Assembly: GCF_003258605.2 (NCBI RefSeq)
Contig: NZ_CP031264.1
Coordinates: 3,472,001 to 3,536,000 of the forward strand
Direction: 5' to 3'
Origin: Peterkaempfera bronchialis
GTDB taxonomy: Bacteria > Actinomycetota > Actinomycetes > Streptomycetales > Streptomycetaceae
Length of the DNA stretch: 64,000 nt
The position numbers were made by a program, and so were the translations under genes. Below, one piece after another: positions 8,433 through 17,100 of this stretch (position 1 is the stretch's first letter; each line of letters starts with the position of its first letter). The notes under the pieces are model-generated. The model had not been told where the DNA came from. It saw only the letters and a program-made list of their open reading frames with translations, and made no database searches.

Positions 8433-9929
8433 TCAGGAGTGCTGCTGCTGCGCCCACCACTCCCGCAGGGCGGCGACGGCCGCCTCCTGCTCCAGGGGGC
8501 CGTGCTCCAGGCGCAGCTCCAGCAGGTGCTTGTACGCCTGGCCGACCTCGCGGCCCGGACCGATCCCCAGGATCTCCATGATCTGGTTGCCGTCCAGGTC
8601 CGGCCGGATGGCGTCCAGCTGCTCCTGCGCCCGCAGCCGCTCGATCCGCTCCTCCAGCGTGTCGTAGGACCGGGAGAGGGCGGCGGCCTTCTTGCGGTTG
8701 CGGGTGGTGCAGTCGGAGCGGGTCAGCCGGTGCAGCCGGTCCAGCAGCGGCCCGGCGTCGCGGACATAGCGGCGCACCGCGGAGTCGGTCCACTCGCCGG
8801 TGCCGTAGCCGTGGAAGCGCAGATGCAGCTCCACCAGCCGCGAGACGTCATCGGTGAGCTCCTTGGAGTACTTGAGCTCCCGCATCCGCTTGCGGGTCAT
8901 CTTGGCGCCGACCACCTCGTGGTGGTGGAAGGAGACCTTGCCGTCGGACTCGAAGCGCCTGGTCCGGGGCTTGCCGATGTCATGCAGCAGGGCGGCCAGC
9001 CGCAGCACCAGGTCGGGCCCGTCCGTCTCCAGGGCGATGGCCTGCTCCAGCACGGTCAGGGTGTGCTCGTAGACGTCCTTGTGCCGAAGGTGCTCGTCGC
9101 GCTCCAGCCGCAGCGCGGGCAGTTCCGGCAGCACCCGCTCGGCCAGCCCGGTGTCCACCAGCAGGCGCAGTCCCTTGCGCGGGTGGGCGGCCAGGATCAG
9201 CTTGTTGATCTCCGCCTGGACGCGCTCGGCGGAGACGATGGTGATCCGCTCCGCCATCGCGGTCATGGCGGCGACGACGTCCGGGGCGACCTCGAAGTCC
9301 AGCTGGGCGGCGAACCGGGCGGCGCGCAGCATCCGCAGCGGGTCGTCGGAGAAGGACTCCTCCGGGGTGCCCGGGGTGCGCAGTACGCGGGCGGCGAGGT
9401 CCTCCAGACCGTGGTGCGGGTCGATGAAGACCTGGTCCGGCAGGTCCAGCGCCATGGCGTTGACCGTGAAGTCGCGGCGGACCAGGTCCTCCTCGATGGT
9501 CTCGCCGTAGGTCACCTCGGGCTTGCGGGAGGTGCGGTCGTACGCCTCGGACCGGTAGGTGGTGATCTCGATCTGGAAGCTGCCCTCCGGGGCGTCCTTG
9601 CGGGCGCCCACGGTGCCGAAGGCGATGCCGACATCCCAGACCGCGTCCGCCCAGCCCTTCACCAGCTTCAGCACCTGCTGCGGGCGGGCGTCCGTGGTGA
9701 AGTCCAGGTCGTTGCCGAGTCGGCCGAGCAGCGCATCGCGTACCGAACCGCCGACCAGGGCCAACCGGAAGCCCGCGTCGGCGAAGCGGCGGGCGAGGTC
9801 GACGGCGACCGGGGCGACCCGGAGCAGCTCCTGGACACCGCCCTCCTGGGCCTCGGTGAGGGCGCCGGGAGCGGGTGCGGCAGCCGGTGCGGCGGGCGCG
9901 GGATCGATGGGAGTGTTGACGTTAGGCAC
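8433..9929 (-). CDS. cca: CCA tRNA nucleotidyltransferase
   Basis: The predicted 498-residue enzyme adds or repairs the 3' CCA end of tRNAs. The three tRNA genes in this window all lack an encoded CCA, consistent with an essential role. The N-terminal class II nucleotidyltransferase motif reads LVGGSVRDALLGR followed by the metal-binding DLDFTT. A tRNA-NucTransf2 region follows, then an HD domain (LAALLHDIGKPRTRRF with later HHH and HLRFHGYG). The GTG at 9929 fits the family start but has only a weak ribosome site; upstream extension runs into the opposite gene's leader. In mycobacteria a NUDIX gene separates cca and the DUF6049 gene; here they are directly divergent. Confidence 0.93.
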   Translation of the reverse strand: MPNVNTPIDPAPAAPAAAPAPGALTEAQEGGVQELLRVAPVAVDLARRFADAGFRLALVGGSVRDALLGRLGNDLDFTTDARPQQVLKLVKGWADAVWDVGIAFGTVGARKDAPEGSFQIEITTYRSEAYDRTSRKPEVTYGETIEEDLVRRDFTVNAMALDLPDQVFIDPHHGLEDLAARVLRTPGTPEESFSDDPLRMLRAARFAAQLDFEVAPDVVAAMTAMAERITIVSAERVQAEINKLILAAHPRKGLRLLVDTGLAERVLPELPALRLERDEHLRHKDVYEHTLTVLEQAIALETDGPDLVLRLAALLHDIGKPRTRRFESDGKVSFHHHEVVGAKMTRKRMRELKYSKELTDDVSRLVELHLRFHGYGTGEWTDSAVRRYVRDAGPLLDRLHRLTRSDCTTRNRKKAAALSRSYDTLEERIERLRAQEQLDAIRPDLDGNQIMEILGIGPGREVGQAYKHLLELRLEHGPLEQEAAVAALREWWAQQQHS

Positions 9930-10065
9930 GACTGACAAGGGTACGTGCCCGCGACCGCGCGTCGCCGCCCGTTTCCCCGGCCGCCGGGCCGCCGCAGGCC
10001 GCATCACCGGCTGCAGCGGAGCGTCGTTACCATGCCAGGGCGCGGCAACCGCGCGACACCCTGTA

Positions 10066-10099
10066 GAACACGTACGGCACGAGAACACATACGGCACGA
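10066..10099. repeat. 17-bp tandem repeat in the cca/DUF6049 divergent region
   Basis: GAACACRTACGGCACGA occurs twice in direct succession (10066-10082 and 10083-10099) with one mismatch (G at 10072, A at 10089). It lies 38 bases before the DUF6049 start in a 208-bp divergent promoter region. A GGCAAC at 10043 and the repeat together could be promoter or operator elements; neither is proven. Confidence 0.65.
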
Positions 10100-10137
10100 C
10101 ATCGGCGACACCGACCAGAACGGCGAGGGCGAGGCGC

Positions 10138-12609
10138 GTGGGCGAGGCAGCACGGTACGCGGGGGGGCCGGGCTGCGGCCTGCGGCCGGGCGGTGCGGCC
10201 GGGCGGTACCGCCGGGCAGCCGCCCTGGCAGGCGCCTGTGCGCTGGCACTGCTCGGCGGGTTCGCGGTCGCCCCGGTCGCGCAGGCGGGTCCGGCGCAGG
10301 GGGCCGCCTCCGCGAAGGTACCGGCGGCCGGGGCTGTCACGGCGGCCTCCGCCGGGAAGACCCGCCTCCCGGGGGCCAGCAAGCCGTCCACCGAGTACCC
10401 GGTGGCGCTCTCCATCGACTCGGTCAGCCCCTCGTACCTGTCCGGGGGCAGCTCCAGGATCACCGTCAGCGGGACGGTGACCAACGGCGGCCGGAAGGCC
10501 GTGCACGACGCCCATCTGGGGCTGCGCACCGGCAGCGGGTCGCCGCTCCATCGGAGTGACATCGCCGCCGTCGCCCAGCGCACCGACCCGGTCTCCGGCG
10601 ACGGCCAGGAGGTGCCCGGGATCGGTTCCCCGCTCGCCGACCTGGCCCCGGGCGCGAGCCGCCCGTTCGCCGTCACCGCCAAGGCATCGCAGTTGCAGCT
10701 CTCCACGAGCGGGGTCTACGAGCTGGCGGTCGACGTCAAGGGCAGCGCCGGCGAGGACCCCACCGAGGTGACCCTGGGCATCGCCCGCACCTTCCTGCCG
10801 TACTACCCCGACCCCAGAGAGACCAAGAAGACGCAGATCGCCACGGTGTGGCCGGTCACCCACACCCCGCAGCTGGTTCCGCAGAACCTCCCGGACACCG
10901 CGCAGACCCCGGTGCTGAGCAGCGACGACCTGGCGACCGAGCTGGCCCGGGGCGGTCGGCTCAATGAGCTGGTGGCCGCCGGTGGCAGCCTCTCCAAGGT
11001 GACCTGGGCGGTCGACGGGGACCTGCTGGACACCGCGTACGCCATGTCGTCGGACTACCGGGTCCAGCAGGACGGCACCCAGGGCGATTCGGCCGGCCGC
11101 AGCAACACCGACCCGGGCAGCGGCAGCGACCAGGCGACCGCCTGGCTGGACCTGCTGCGGGACGCGGTGAAGGGCGACGAGGTGGTCGCGCTGCCGTACG
11201 GCGACCCTGACCTGGCCTCGATCGCACACAACGGCAGCGGCATCGCGGGCCTGAAGACGGCGCTCCAGCGGGCCTCCTCCGCCGGTGACGTGACCACCGA
11301 CTTCCGGCTCCGGACGGACGCCCGCAGCGATGTCGCCTGGCCCTACCAGGGCCACATCGACCCGCAGGTGGTGGGCACGGCCCGCACCGCCGGCTCCACC
11401 GTCGTCCTGGTCAACGGCTCCGACATGCCGACCCCGGACTCCGTGTGGCACACCGTGAACGCGGTCCGGCCGATCGGCAAGGGGGTGAAGGCGCTGGTCT
11501 CCGACGCCGTCGTCTCCGACATCTTCGCCGGCGACCTGCGCACCCCGGCGGCCCGGGAACTGGCGGTCCAGCGGTTCCTCGCCGAGACGCTGACCATCAC
11601 CCTGGAGCAGCCCAACCAGCAGCGCAGCATCCTGGTGATGCCGCCGCGCAACCTCTCGGCCGACGCCGCCGCCACCCTGGCCGAGGCCATGGCCAAGGCC
11701 ACCCAGGGGCGGTGGGCCGACCAGGCCACCCTCGGCACGGTGGCGAAGGCCCCGGTCGACCCGGACGCCAACGCCAAGATCCCGTCCACCGCCAAGTACC
11801 CCAAGGCGGCACGTGCCGGCCAGCTCAGCCGGCAGGCGCTGGCCGGGGCCATGGGCATCCAGGGCAAGCTGGATGTGCTGATGCAGATCCTCACCCAGCC
11901 GGAACACGTCCGGGAGCCGTTCAATGCGGCGATACTGCGGTCGATGTCCACGGCCTGGCGGACGGACCGGCCCGGCGGCCGCCTCTACCGGGACGGGGTC
12001 CAGGGCTACCTGGAGTCGCTCTCCTCCGCCGTGCGGCTGGTGGAGAAGCGGTCCACCACCCTCTCCGGCGACTCGGGCGTGATCCAGGTCAGCGTCGAGA
12101 ACGGCCTCTCCCAGCCGATCGAGAACCTGGAGGTGCGGCTGTACGCGGGGTCGCCGACGCGCCTCACCGTCTACCGCCCCACCCCCGAGCGGCTGGCCAT
12201 CGGGGGCGAGCTGAAGAAGTCGATCCGATTCCCCGCCAAGGCATCGGTCAACGGCACGGTCCGGATGACCGCCCAGCTGTGGACCACCGGCGACAACCCC
12301 CGGTCGTACGGCTCCCCGGTCACCTTCGACCTCCAGGTGACCGATGTGACCAACGGCGTGATCTGGGTGATCGTCGGAGGCATGCTGCTGGTGCTGCTGG
12401 CCGGGGTGCGGTTCTACTTCCAGCGCAAGAAGCGGAGCGCGGACGACCCGGATCCGGACCCGGAGGCCGAGGTCTCGCCGGAGGGCGACCCCGAGGGAAC
12501 CACGGCCCGGCCCGGTACCGTCGATGAGGGCAATCCTCCGCAGGAGGGCCCGGCAGGCGGCGTCGAAGGCCCGGATCGCACGGCCCGCGATGAGAAAGTG
12601 GGACCCTGA
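10138..12609 (+). CDS. DUF6049 family secreted/anchored protein
   Basis: The 823-residue protein has an N-terminal signal sequence (basic stretch, then a hydrophobic AALAGACALALLGGFAVAP core and an AQA-type cleavage region). A long extracellular part contains Ig-like beta patterns, and one C-terminal membrane helix (WVIVGGMLLVLLAGVRFYF) is followed by a basic and acidic cytoplasmic tail. The family always lies next to murJ in actinobacteria (Rv3909 in M. tuberculosis), which suggests a role with the lipid II flippase; the function is unknown. The GTG at 10138 has GAGGG eight bases upstream and places the signal peptide correctly. The open frame extends left to 9559, but that part is antisense to cca and has no family character. 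Confidence 0.85.
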   Translation: MGEAARYAGGPGCGLRPGGAAGRYRRAAALAGACALALLGGFAVAPVAQAGPAQGAASAKVPAAGAVTAASAGKTRLPGASKPSTEYPVALSIDSVSPSYLSGGSSRITVSGTVTNGGRKAVHDAHLGLRTGSGSPLHRSDIAAVAQRTDPVSGDGQEVPGIGSPLADLAPGASRPFAVTAKASQLQLSTSGVYELAVDVKGSAGEDPTEVTLGIARTFLPYYPDPRETKKTQIATVWPVTHTPQLVPQNLPDTAQTPVLSSDDLATELARGGRLNELVAAGGSLSKVTWAVDGDLLDTAYAMSSDYRVQQDGTQGDSAGRSNTDPGSGSDQATAWLDLLRDAVKGDEVVALPYGDPDLASIAHNGSGIAGLKTALQRASSAGDVTTDFRLRTDARSDVAWPYQGHIDPQVVGTARTAGSTVVLVNGSDMPTPDSVWHTVNAVRPIGKGVKALVSDAVVSDIFAGDLRTPAARELAVQRFLAETLTITLEQPNQQRSILVMPPRNLSADAAATLAEAMAKATQGRWADQATLGTVAKAPVDPDANAKIPSTAKYPKAARAGQLSRQALAGAMGIQGKLDVLMQILTQPEHVREPFNAAILRSMSTAWRTDRPGGRLYRDGVQGYLESLSSAVRLVEKRSTTLSGDSGVIQVSVENGLSQPIENLEVRLYAGSPTRLTVYRPTPERLAIGGELKKSIRFPAKASVNGTVRMTAQLWTTGDNPRSYGSPVTFDLQVTDVTNGVIWVIVGGMLLVLLAGVRFYFQRKKRSADDPDPDPEAEVSPEGDPEGTTARPGTVDEGNPPQEGPAGGVEGPDRTARDEKVGP

Positions 12610-12648
12610 TCCCCGCCCCCACCAGTACATGACCAGCGAAGAGGTGGC

Positions 12649-14832
12649 ATGAGCGCGCCGCGCGACGACAGAGCACAGGGCCGCGTCCCCCCGGGCCGGC
12701 CCGGCGCCGCCGCCCCCGGCCAGGCCCCGGACCCGTACCTCCAGGACACCTACGCCCAGGAGCCGTACGGGCACGGTACCTACGGGCAGGATCCCCACGG
12801 GTCGGACCCCTACGGGTCGGACCCCTACGGCCGGTCCGGCTACGGCCAGGAGCCGTACGACCAGGCCGCGCAGGACCAGCCGACGTATGGGCAGGCGCCG
12901 TACGGGCAGCCCGCCTATGCGCCGGACCCCTACCAGCAGCAGCCTCCGTACGGCGGGCAGCCGCAGTCCCCCTGGGACAGCGAGACCACCGAGTACGTCG
13001 GCATGGACGGGCTGCTCGCCGGCGGGCCCGCCCAGGGCCGCCAGGAGCCCGCCGGCGAGGAGTACCCCGCCGGCTGGTTCCGCGAGGCCGAGGACGGCTC
13101 CGCCGTACCCGGCAGCGGCACCGTCCCGCTGATCGCCGTGGAGCCGCCGCTGGAGGAGGAGGCCGAGGAGGCCCTGAGCGCGGCGGCGCCCAAGAAGGGC
13201 GGCAAGGTCTCCGGGCTGCTCAGCTCCAGCGCCGTGATGGCGGCGGGCACTCTTGTTTCACGTGGAACAGGCTTCCTGCGGACCATGGTGATCGCCGCGG
13301 CCATCGGCGTGAGCACCATGGGCAGCTCCTACACTGCGGCCAACACGCTTCCCACCCTGCTGTACATCCTGGTCGGCGGCGGTGCGCTCAACGCGGTCTT
13401 CGTCCCGCAGCTGGTGCGCTCCATGAAGAACGACGAGGACGGCGGCAACGCCTACGCCAACCGCCTGCTCACCCTGGTGATGGTCGCCATGGCCGGGGTG
13501 GTCTTCGTCACCGTCCTCGGCGCCCCGCTGCTGGTGCGGATGGTCTCCGAGTCGGTGATGCAGGACCCGGCGTCCGCCGACACCACGGTCGCCCTGGCCC
13601 GCTACTGCCTGCCCTGCATCTTCTTCATGGGCGTGCACGTCGTGATGGGGCAGATCCTCAACGCCCGGGGGCGCTTCGGCGCCATGATGTGGACCCCGGT
13701 CCTCAACAACATCGTGGTGATCTTCACCTTCGGGATGTACCTCTGGGCGTTCGGCACCTTCGGCCACACCGGCGTCAAGCCCCAGACCATCTCACCCGAG
13801 GGCGTCCGGCTGCTCGGCGTCGGCACCCTGCTGGGCCTGGTCGTGCAGTCCCTCGCGATGGTCCCCTATCTGCGCAGCGCGGGCTTCCGCTTCCGGCCGC
13901 GCTTCGACTGGCGCGGCCACGGCCTCGGCCACGCCGCCCGGCTGGCCCGGTGGACCTTCCTGTTCGTACTCGTCAACCAGGCCGGCTTCCTGGTCGTCAC
14001 CCAGCTCGCCACCGCCGCCGAGAGCGTGGCGGCCAAGCACGGCTTCGAAGGCGTCGGCCTCGCGGCCTTCTCCAACGCACAGCTGATCTGGCAGCTCCCG
14101 CAGGCCGTGATCACCGTCTCGGTCATGAGCGCGGTGCTACCGCGCATCTCCCGGGCAGCCTCCGACAACGACGCGGGCGCCGTCCGCGACGACATCTCCT
14201 ACGGCCTGCGCACCTCTGCGGTCGCCGTCGTCCCCGCCGCCTTCCTCTTCCTGGCGCTGGGGCCGTGGATCGGGTCCGTGCTCTACGGGATCGGCGGGCA
14301 CACCGGCGGCCGCCAGGTCGGCTACATGCTGTCCGCCTTCGCCCTCGGCCTCATCCCGTACTCGGTGCAGTATGTGCTGCTGCGGGGCTTCTACGCCTAC
14401 GAGGACACCCGCACCCCGTTCACCAACACGGTGTGGGTGGCGGCCACCAATGCCGTCGCCTCCGCGCTCTGCTACGTGCTGCTGCCCAGCCAGTGGGCGG
14501 TCACCGGCATGGCCGCCGTCTACGGACTGGCGTATGTGGTCGGTGTGGTCGTGGCGGTGCCGAAGCTCAAGCGGCGGCTGGGGGAGCTCGACGGCAAGCG
14601 CATCGGGCGGACCTACAGCAGGCTGATGCTCTCCTGTGTGCCGTCCGCGGCCATCGGCGTCGGCGTCGCCCTTGCCGTCTCCCACGCGGTCTCCGGCTGG
14701 TTCGGCGACCTGGCCACGCTGGCCGTGGCCGCCGTGGCCCAGCTGCTCGCCTTCGTGGTCATCGCCCGGCAGCTGCGGGTCGAGGAGGTCAACGCCATGG
14801 TCGGCATGGTGCGGGGCCGCCTCGGCCACTGA
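12649..14832 (+). CDS. murJ: Lipid II flippase MurJ (MviN)
   Basis: The 727-residue protein has a cytoplasmic N-terminal tail of about 170 residues full of Tyr-Gly/Pro repeats (EPYGQ, DPYGSD types). A MurJ/MviN core of about 14 membrane helices follows. The core starts at SSSAVMAAGTLVSRGTGFLRT, the typical MATE/MurJ first helix with its conserved arginine. MurJ moves lipid II to the periplasmic side for use by PonA, RodA and related enzymes. Codons for VSRGT lie in a parS site (13255-13268). Unlike mycobacterial MviN the protein ends after the flippase; the kinase-like part is encoded by the next gene. The ATG has AAGAGG upstream. Confidence 0.95.
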   Translation: MSAPRDDRAQGRVPPGRPGAAAPGQAPDPYLQDTYAQEPYGHGTYGQDPHGSDPYGSDPYGRSGYGQEPYDQAAQDQPTYGQAPYGQPAYAPDPYQQQPPYGGQPQSPWDSETTEYVGMDGLLAGGPAQGRQEPAGEEYPAGWFREAEDGSAVPGSGTVPLIAVEPPLEEEAEEALSAAAPKKGGKVSGLLSSSAVMAAGTLVSRGTGFLRTMVIAAAIGVSTMGSSYTAANTLPTLLYILVGGGALNAVFVPQLVRSMKNDEDGGNAYANRLLTLVMVAMAGVVFVTVLGAPLLVRMVSESVMQDPASADTTVALARYCLPCIFFMGVHVVMGQILNARGRFGAMMWTPVLNNIVVIFTFGMYLWAFGTFGHTGVKPQTISPEGVRLLGVGTLLGLVVQSLAMVPYLRSAGFRFRPRFDWRGHGLGHAARLARWTFLFVLVNQAGFLVVTQLATAAESVAAKHGFEGVGLAAFSNAQLIWQLPQAVITVSVMSAVLPRISRAASDNDAGAVRDDISYGLRTSAVAVVPAAFLFLALGPWIGSVLYGIGGHTGGRQVGYMLSAFALGLIPYSVQYVLLRGFYAYEDTRTPFTNTVWVAATNAVASALCYVLLPSQWAVTGMAAVYGLAYVVGVVVAVPKLKRRLGELDGKRIGRTYSRLMLSCVPSAAIGVGVALAVSHAVSGWFGDLATLAVAAVAQLLAFVVIARQLRVEEVNAMVGMVRGRLGH
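13255..13268. other. parS site (one mismatch), inside murJ
   Basis: GTTTCACGTGGAAC differs at one base from the 14-bp Streptomyces parS consensus GTTTCACGTGAAAC. It is the leftmost site found in the window. Confidence 0.8.
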
Positions 14833-14845
14833 CTCGGCACGGATG

Positions 14846-14881
14846 AGGGCCCTCGGACCGGGTAGACGGTTCGGGGGCCCT
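14846..14881 (+). terminator. Terminator of murJ
   Basis: AGGGCCCTCG at 14846-14855 pairs with CGGGGGCCCT near 14872-14881, with one G-U pair and an interior loop; TTT begins at the end of the stem. It begins 13 bases after the murJ stop. Confidence 0.7.
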
Positions 14882-15071
14882 TTGCGCACCGAGGGTCCGT
14901 ACCGGGATGATCTCCTCCTACCCGGAAGCACCCGGGCCGGAGCCTTTCCGGTCGCGTCGGGGCAACGTTCCCGCCCTCCCACCAGTCGTACTCGGACAGG
15001 GAGACTGGGCACAATTGTCCTTCGACGGTTCAGTTCTCATCCGGGGCGATGCAAGGGGAGGCAGGACGACG

Positions 15072-17027
15072 GTGGCGGATCGCACCAGGGCCGCCGTCGA
15101 CGTGGTGGCCGAGGAGGGCGCGGGTGGGACCGCAGCCGTTCCCGGCACCTCGGACGACGGACGCACGGCCCCCGGCAGTCGGCATCAGGAGTCCGACCGA
15201 TCGGGCGAACGGGAAGCGGTGAAATCCGGCGAGGCCGACACGGCCGATGCCGCCCAGGAGGGTGCCTCCCTGGAGGACGTTCCCCTGGAGGACGCCCAGG
15301 ACGACGACGCCAAGGACGACAACGCCAAGGACGACGACGCTCAGGACGCCGGGGAGACCACCCCTGGCTCCGATCAGGAGGCCGCCTCCGCCACGGAGGC
15401 GCCCGCCGAGAAGGCGAACCCGGAGAAGACGGTCCCGGAGAAGGCTGCGGTCGACGCGGTGCCGACGCTGCGCCCGGCACCCGTACGGCACAGCGGCGAC
15501 AAGGTCGCCGACCGGTACCGGCTGGAGGAGTGCATCTCCCAGGCAGGTGTCTTCACCAGCTGGCGTGCCGTCGACGAGACGCTGCGCCGCGCCGTGGGCA
15601 TCCATCTGCTGGCCTCCGGGCACGAGCGGTCCCGCGCCGTGCTCGCCGCCGCCCGCTCCGCCGCGCTGCTCGGCGACCCCCGGTTCGTCCAGGTCCTCGA
15701 CGCGGTGACCGACGGCGACCTGGTCTACATCGTCCGCGAGTGGCTGCCCGACGCCACCGACCTGGCCAGCCTGCTCGCCGCCGGGCCGATGGAGCCCTAC
15801 GACGCCTATCAGATGGTCCGCCAGGTCACCGACGCGATTGTCCTCGCGCACCGCCGTGGGCAGTCGCATCTGCGCCTCACCCCCAAGTCCGTGCTGCGCA
15901 CCGACGGCGGCCAGTACCGGATCAACGGGATCGCCGTGGACGCCGCCCTGCACGGTCTCAGCGACGACGAGGCGGAGCGCGACGACACCCGGGCCATCGC
16001 CGCCCTGCTGTACGCCGCCCTGGCCCACCGCTGGCCCTACCCCGAGGACAAGTACGACCTCCAGGGCATGCCCCGGCAGCTCGGCTGCGTGCCGCCGGAC
16101 CAGGTCCGGGCGGGTGTGCATCGCGGCCTCTCGGAGATCGCCGTACGGGCCCTCTGCGACGAGCCCCCGCGCCATCTGGAGGCCATAACCACACCGGAGG
16201 AGCTGGCCAAGGCCATCGCCCTGCTGCCGAAGGTCCGGCAGCCGGAGCCCGAGCCGGTGGCAGCCGTCTACCCGCCCGCGTACCCCAAGGCCACGGGGCC
16301 CGCACGGTCTCCCTTCCCGCCACCGGCCGCCGTGCCTCCGCACGCCCCGGCACCCGCACCCGCCGTCTCCCGGCCGCAGGCGCGACCCGGCCGGGGCGCC
16401 CGAGCCGCCAAGTGGGGTGCCTCCGTGGTGCTGCTGGCCGCTCTGGGGGTCGGCAGCTGGGTCCTGGCCAGCAATCTCCGCAGCCAGGGCGACAACGGCA
16501 GCACCACCCAGGGCCAGTCGGCCGGGGTCGACGACGACAAGCCGACCCCCTCCAAGGCCCCGGCCAAGCCGCTGACGATCGTGGGCGCCGCCGAGTTCTC
16601 CCCACATGCGGACCCCATGTCCGGGGACAAGGTCCAGTACTCCTATGACGGCGATCCGAACACCGCCTGGATCACCAAGCAGTTCCATGGCTTCCCCAAC
16701 TTCGGCAACCTCGACTACCGGGCCGACGGCGCCGGCATCGTGGTCGACCTCGGCAGCGTGAAGTCCGTCTCCGCAGTCAAGACCACCCTGTATGTCGCCG
16801 GACAGCAGGTGGATGTCCGCGCGGCGGCGGAGAACGCGGCATCGCCCCGGACACTCGCCGACTTCCCCCGCACGCTCCAGGGCGGCACCAACGCCGGGAA
16901 GCAGCTGGACGTGGACCTCTCGGCCCCGGTCCGGACACGCTATGTCCTGATCCACATCACCTCGCTTCCACCGGAGTCCCCGGGCCTCTACCGGGGCGGC
17001 ATCTCCGAGATCCAGGTGCTCGGCTGA
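15072..17027 (+). CDS. Pseudokinase with extracellular discoidin-like domain, partner of MurJ
   Basis: The predicted 651-residue protein has a 130-residue acidic disordered N-terminus and then a protein-kinase fold beginning at VADRYRLEECISQAG. The catalytic loop reads HLRLTPKS instead of HRDxKPxN, so the catalytic Asp is absent. The DFG position is replaced near NGIAVDAAL, so it should be inactive. A Pro-rich linker, one membrane helix (WGASVVLLAALGVGSWVLAS) and a C-terminal F5/8-type (discoidin-like) domain ending in ISEIQVLG follow. In M. tuberculosis the same domains are fused to the end of MviN and bind FhaA when phosphorylated by PknB. Here they form a separate gene. The GTG at 15072 has AAGGGGAG upstream; earlier codons overlap the murJ terminator region. 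Confidence 0.85.
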   Translation: MADRTRAAVDVVAEEGAGGTAAVPGTSDDGRTAPGSRHQESDRSGEREAVKSGEADTADAAQEGASLEDVPLEDAQDDDAKDDNAKDDDAQDAGETTPGSDQEAASATEAPAEKANPEKTVPEKAAVDAVPTLRPAPVRHSGDKVADRYRLEECISQAGVFTSWRAVDETLRRAVGIHLLASGHERSRAVLAAARSAALLGDPRFVQVLDAVTDGDLVYIVREWLPDATDLASLLAAGPMEPYDAYQMVRQVTDAIVLAHRRGQSHLRLTPKSVLRTDGGQYRINGIAVDAALHGLSDDEAERDDTRAIAALLYAALAHRWPYPEDKYDLQGMPRQLGCVPPDQVRAGVHRGLSEIAVRALCDEPPRHLEAITTPEELAKAIALLPKVRQPEPEPVAAVYPPAYPKATGPARSPFPPPAAVPPHAPAPAPAVSRPQARPGRGARAAKWGASVVLLAALGVGSWVLASNLRSQGDNGSTTQGQSAGVDDDKPTPSKAPAKPLTIVGAAEFSPHADPMSGDKVQYSYDGDPNTAWITKQFHGFPNFGNLDYRADGAGIVVDLGSVKSVSAVKTTLYVAGQQVDVRAAAENAASPRTLADFPRTLQGGTNAGKQLDVDLSAPVRTRYVLIHITSLPPESPGLYRGGISEIQVLG

Positions 17028-17100
17028 GCGCAGCCCAAGCTGACGAATCCCGAGACACCTGGCAAGGTATGAGCGCGGTCGACGACTGGGGGAGGTGCTG

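Noticed and set aside
7069-8793. Long minus-strand frame opposite the MFS gene
   Set aside because: Low-complexity composition and no family character; the plus-strand transporter explains the region.
9559-10137. N-terminal extension of the DUF6049 frame
   Set aside because: It is antisense to cca and lies before the ribosome site and signal peptide.
10027-12798. Minus-strand frame of 923 codons opposite the DUF6049 gene
   Set aside because: No domain is visible and the codon pattern follows the plus-strand gene.
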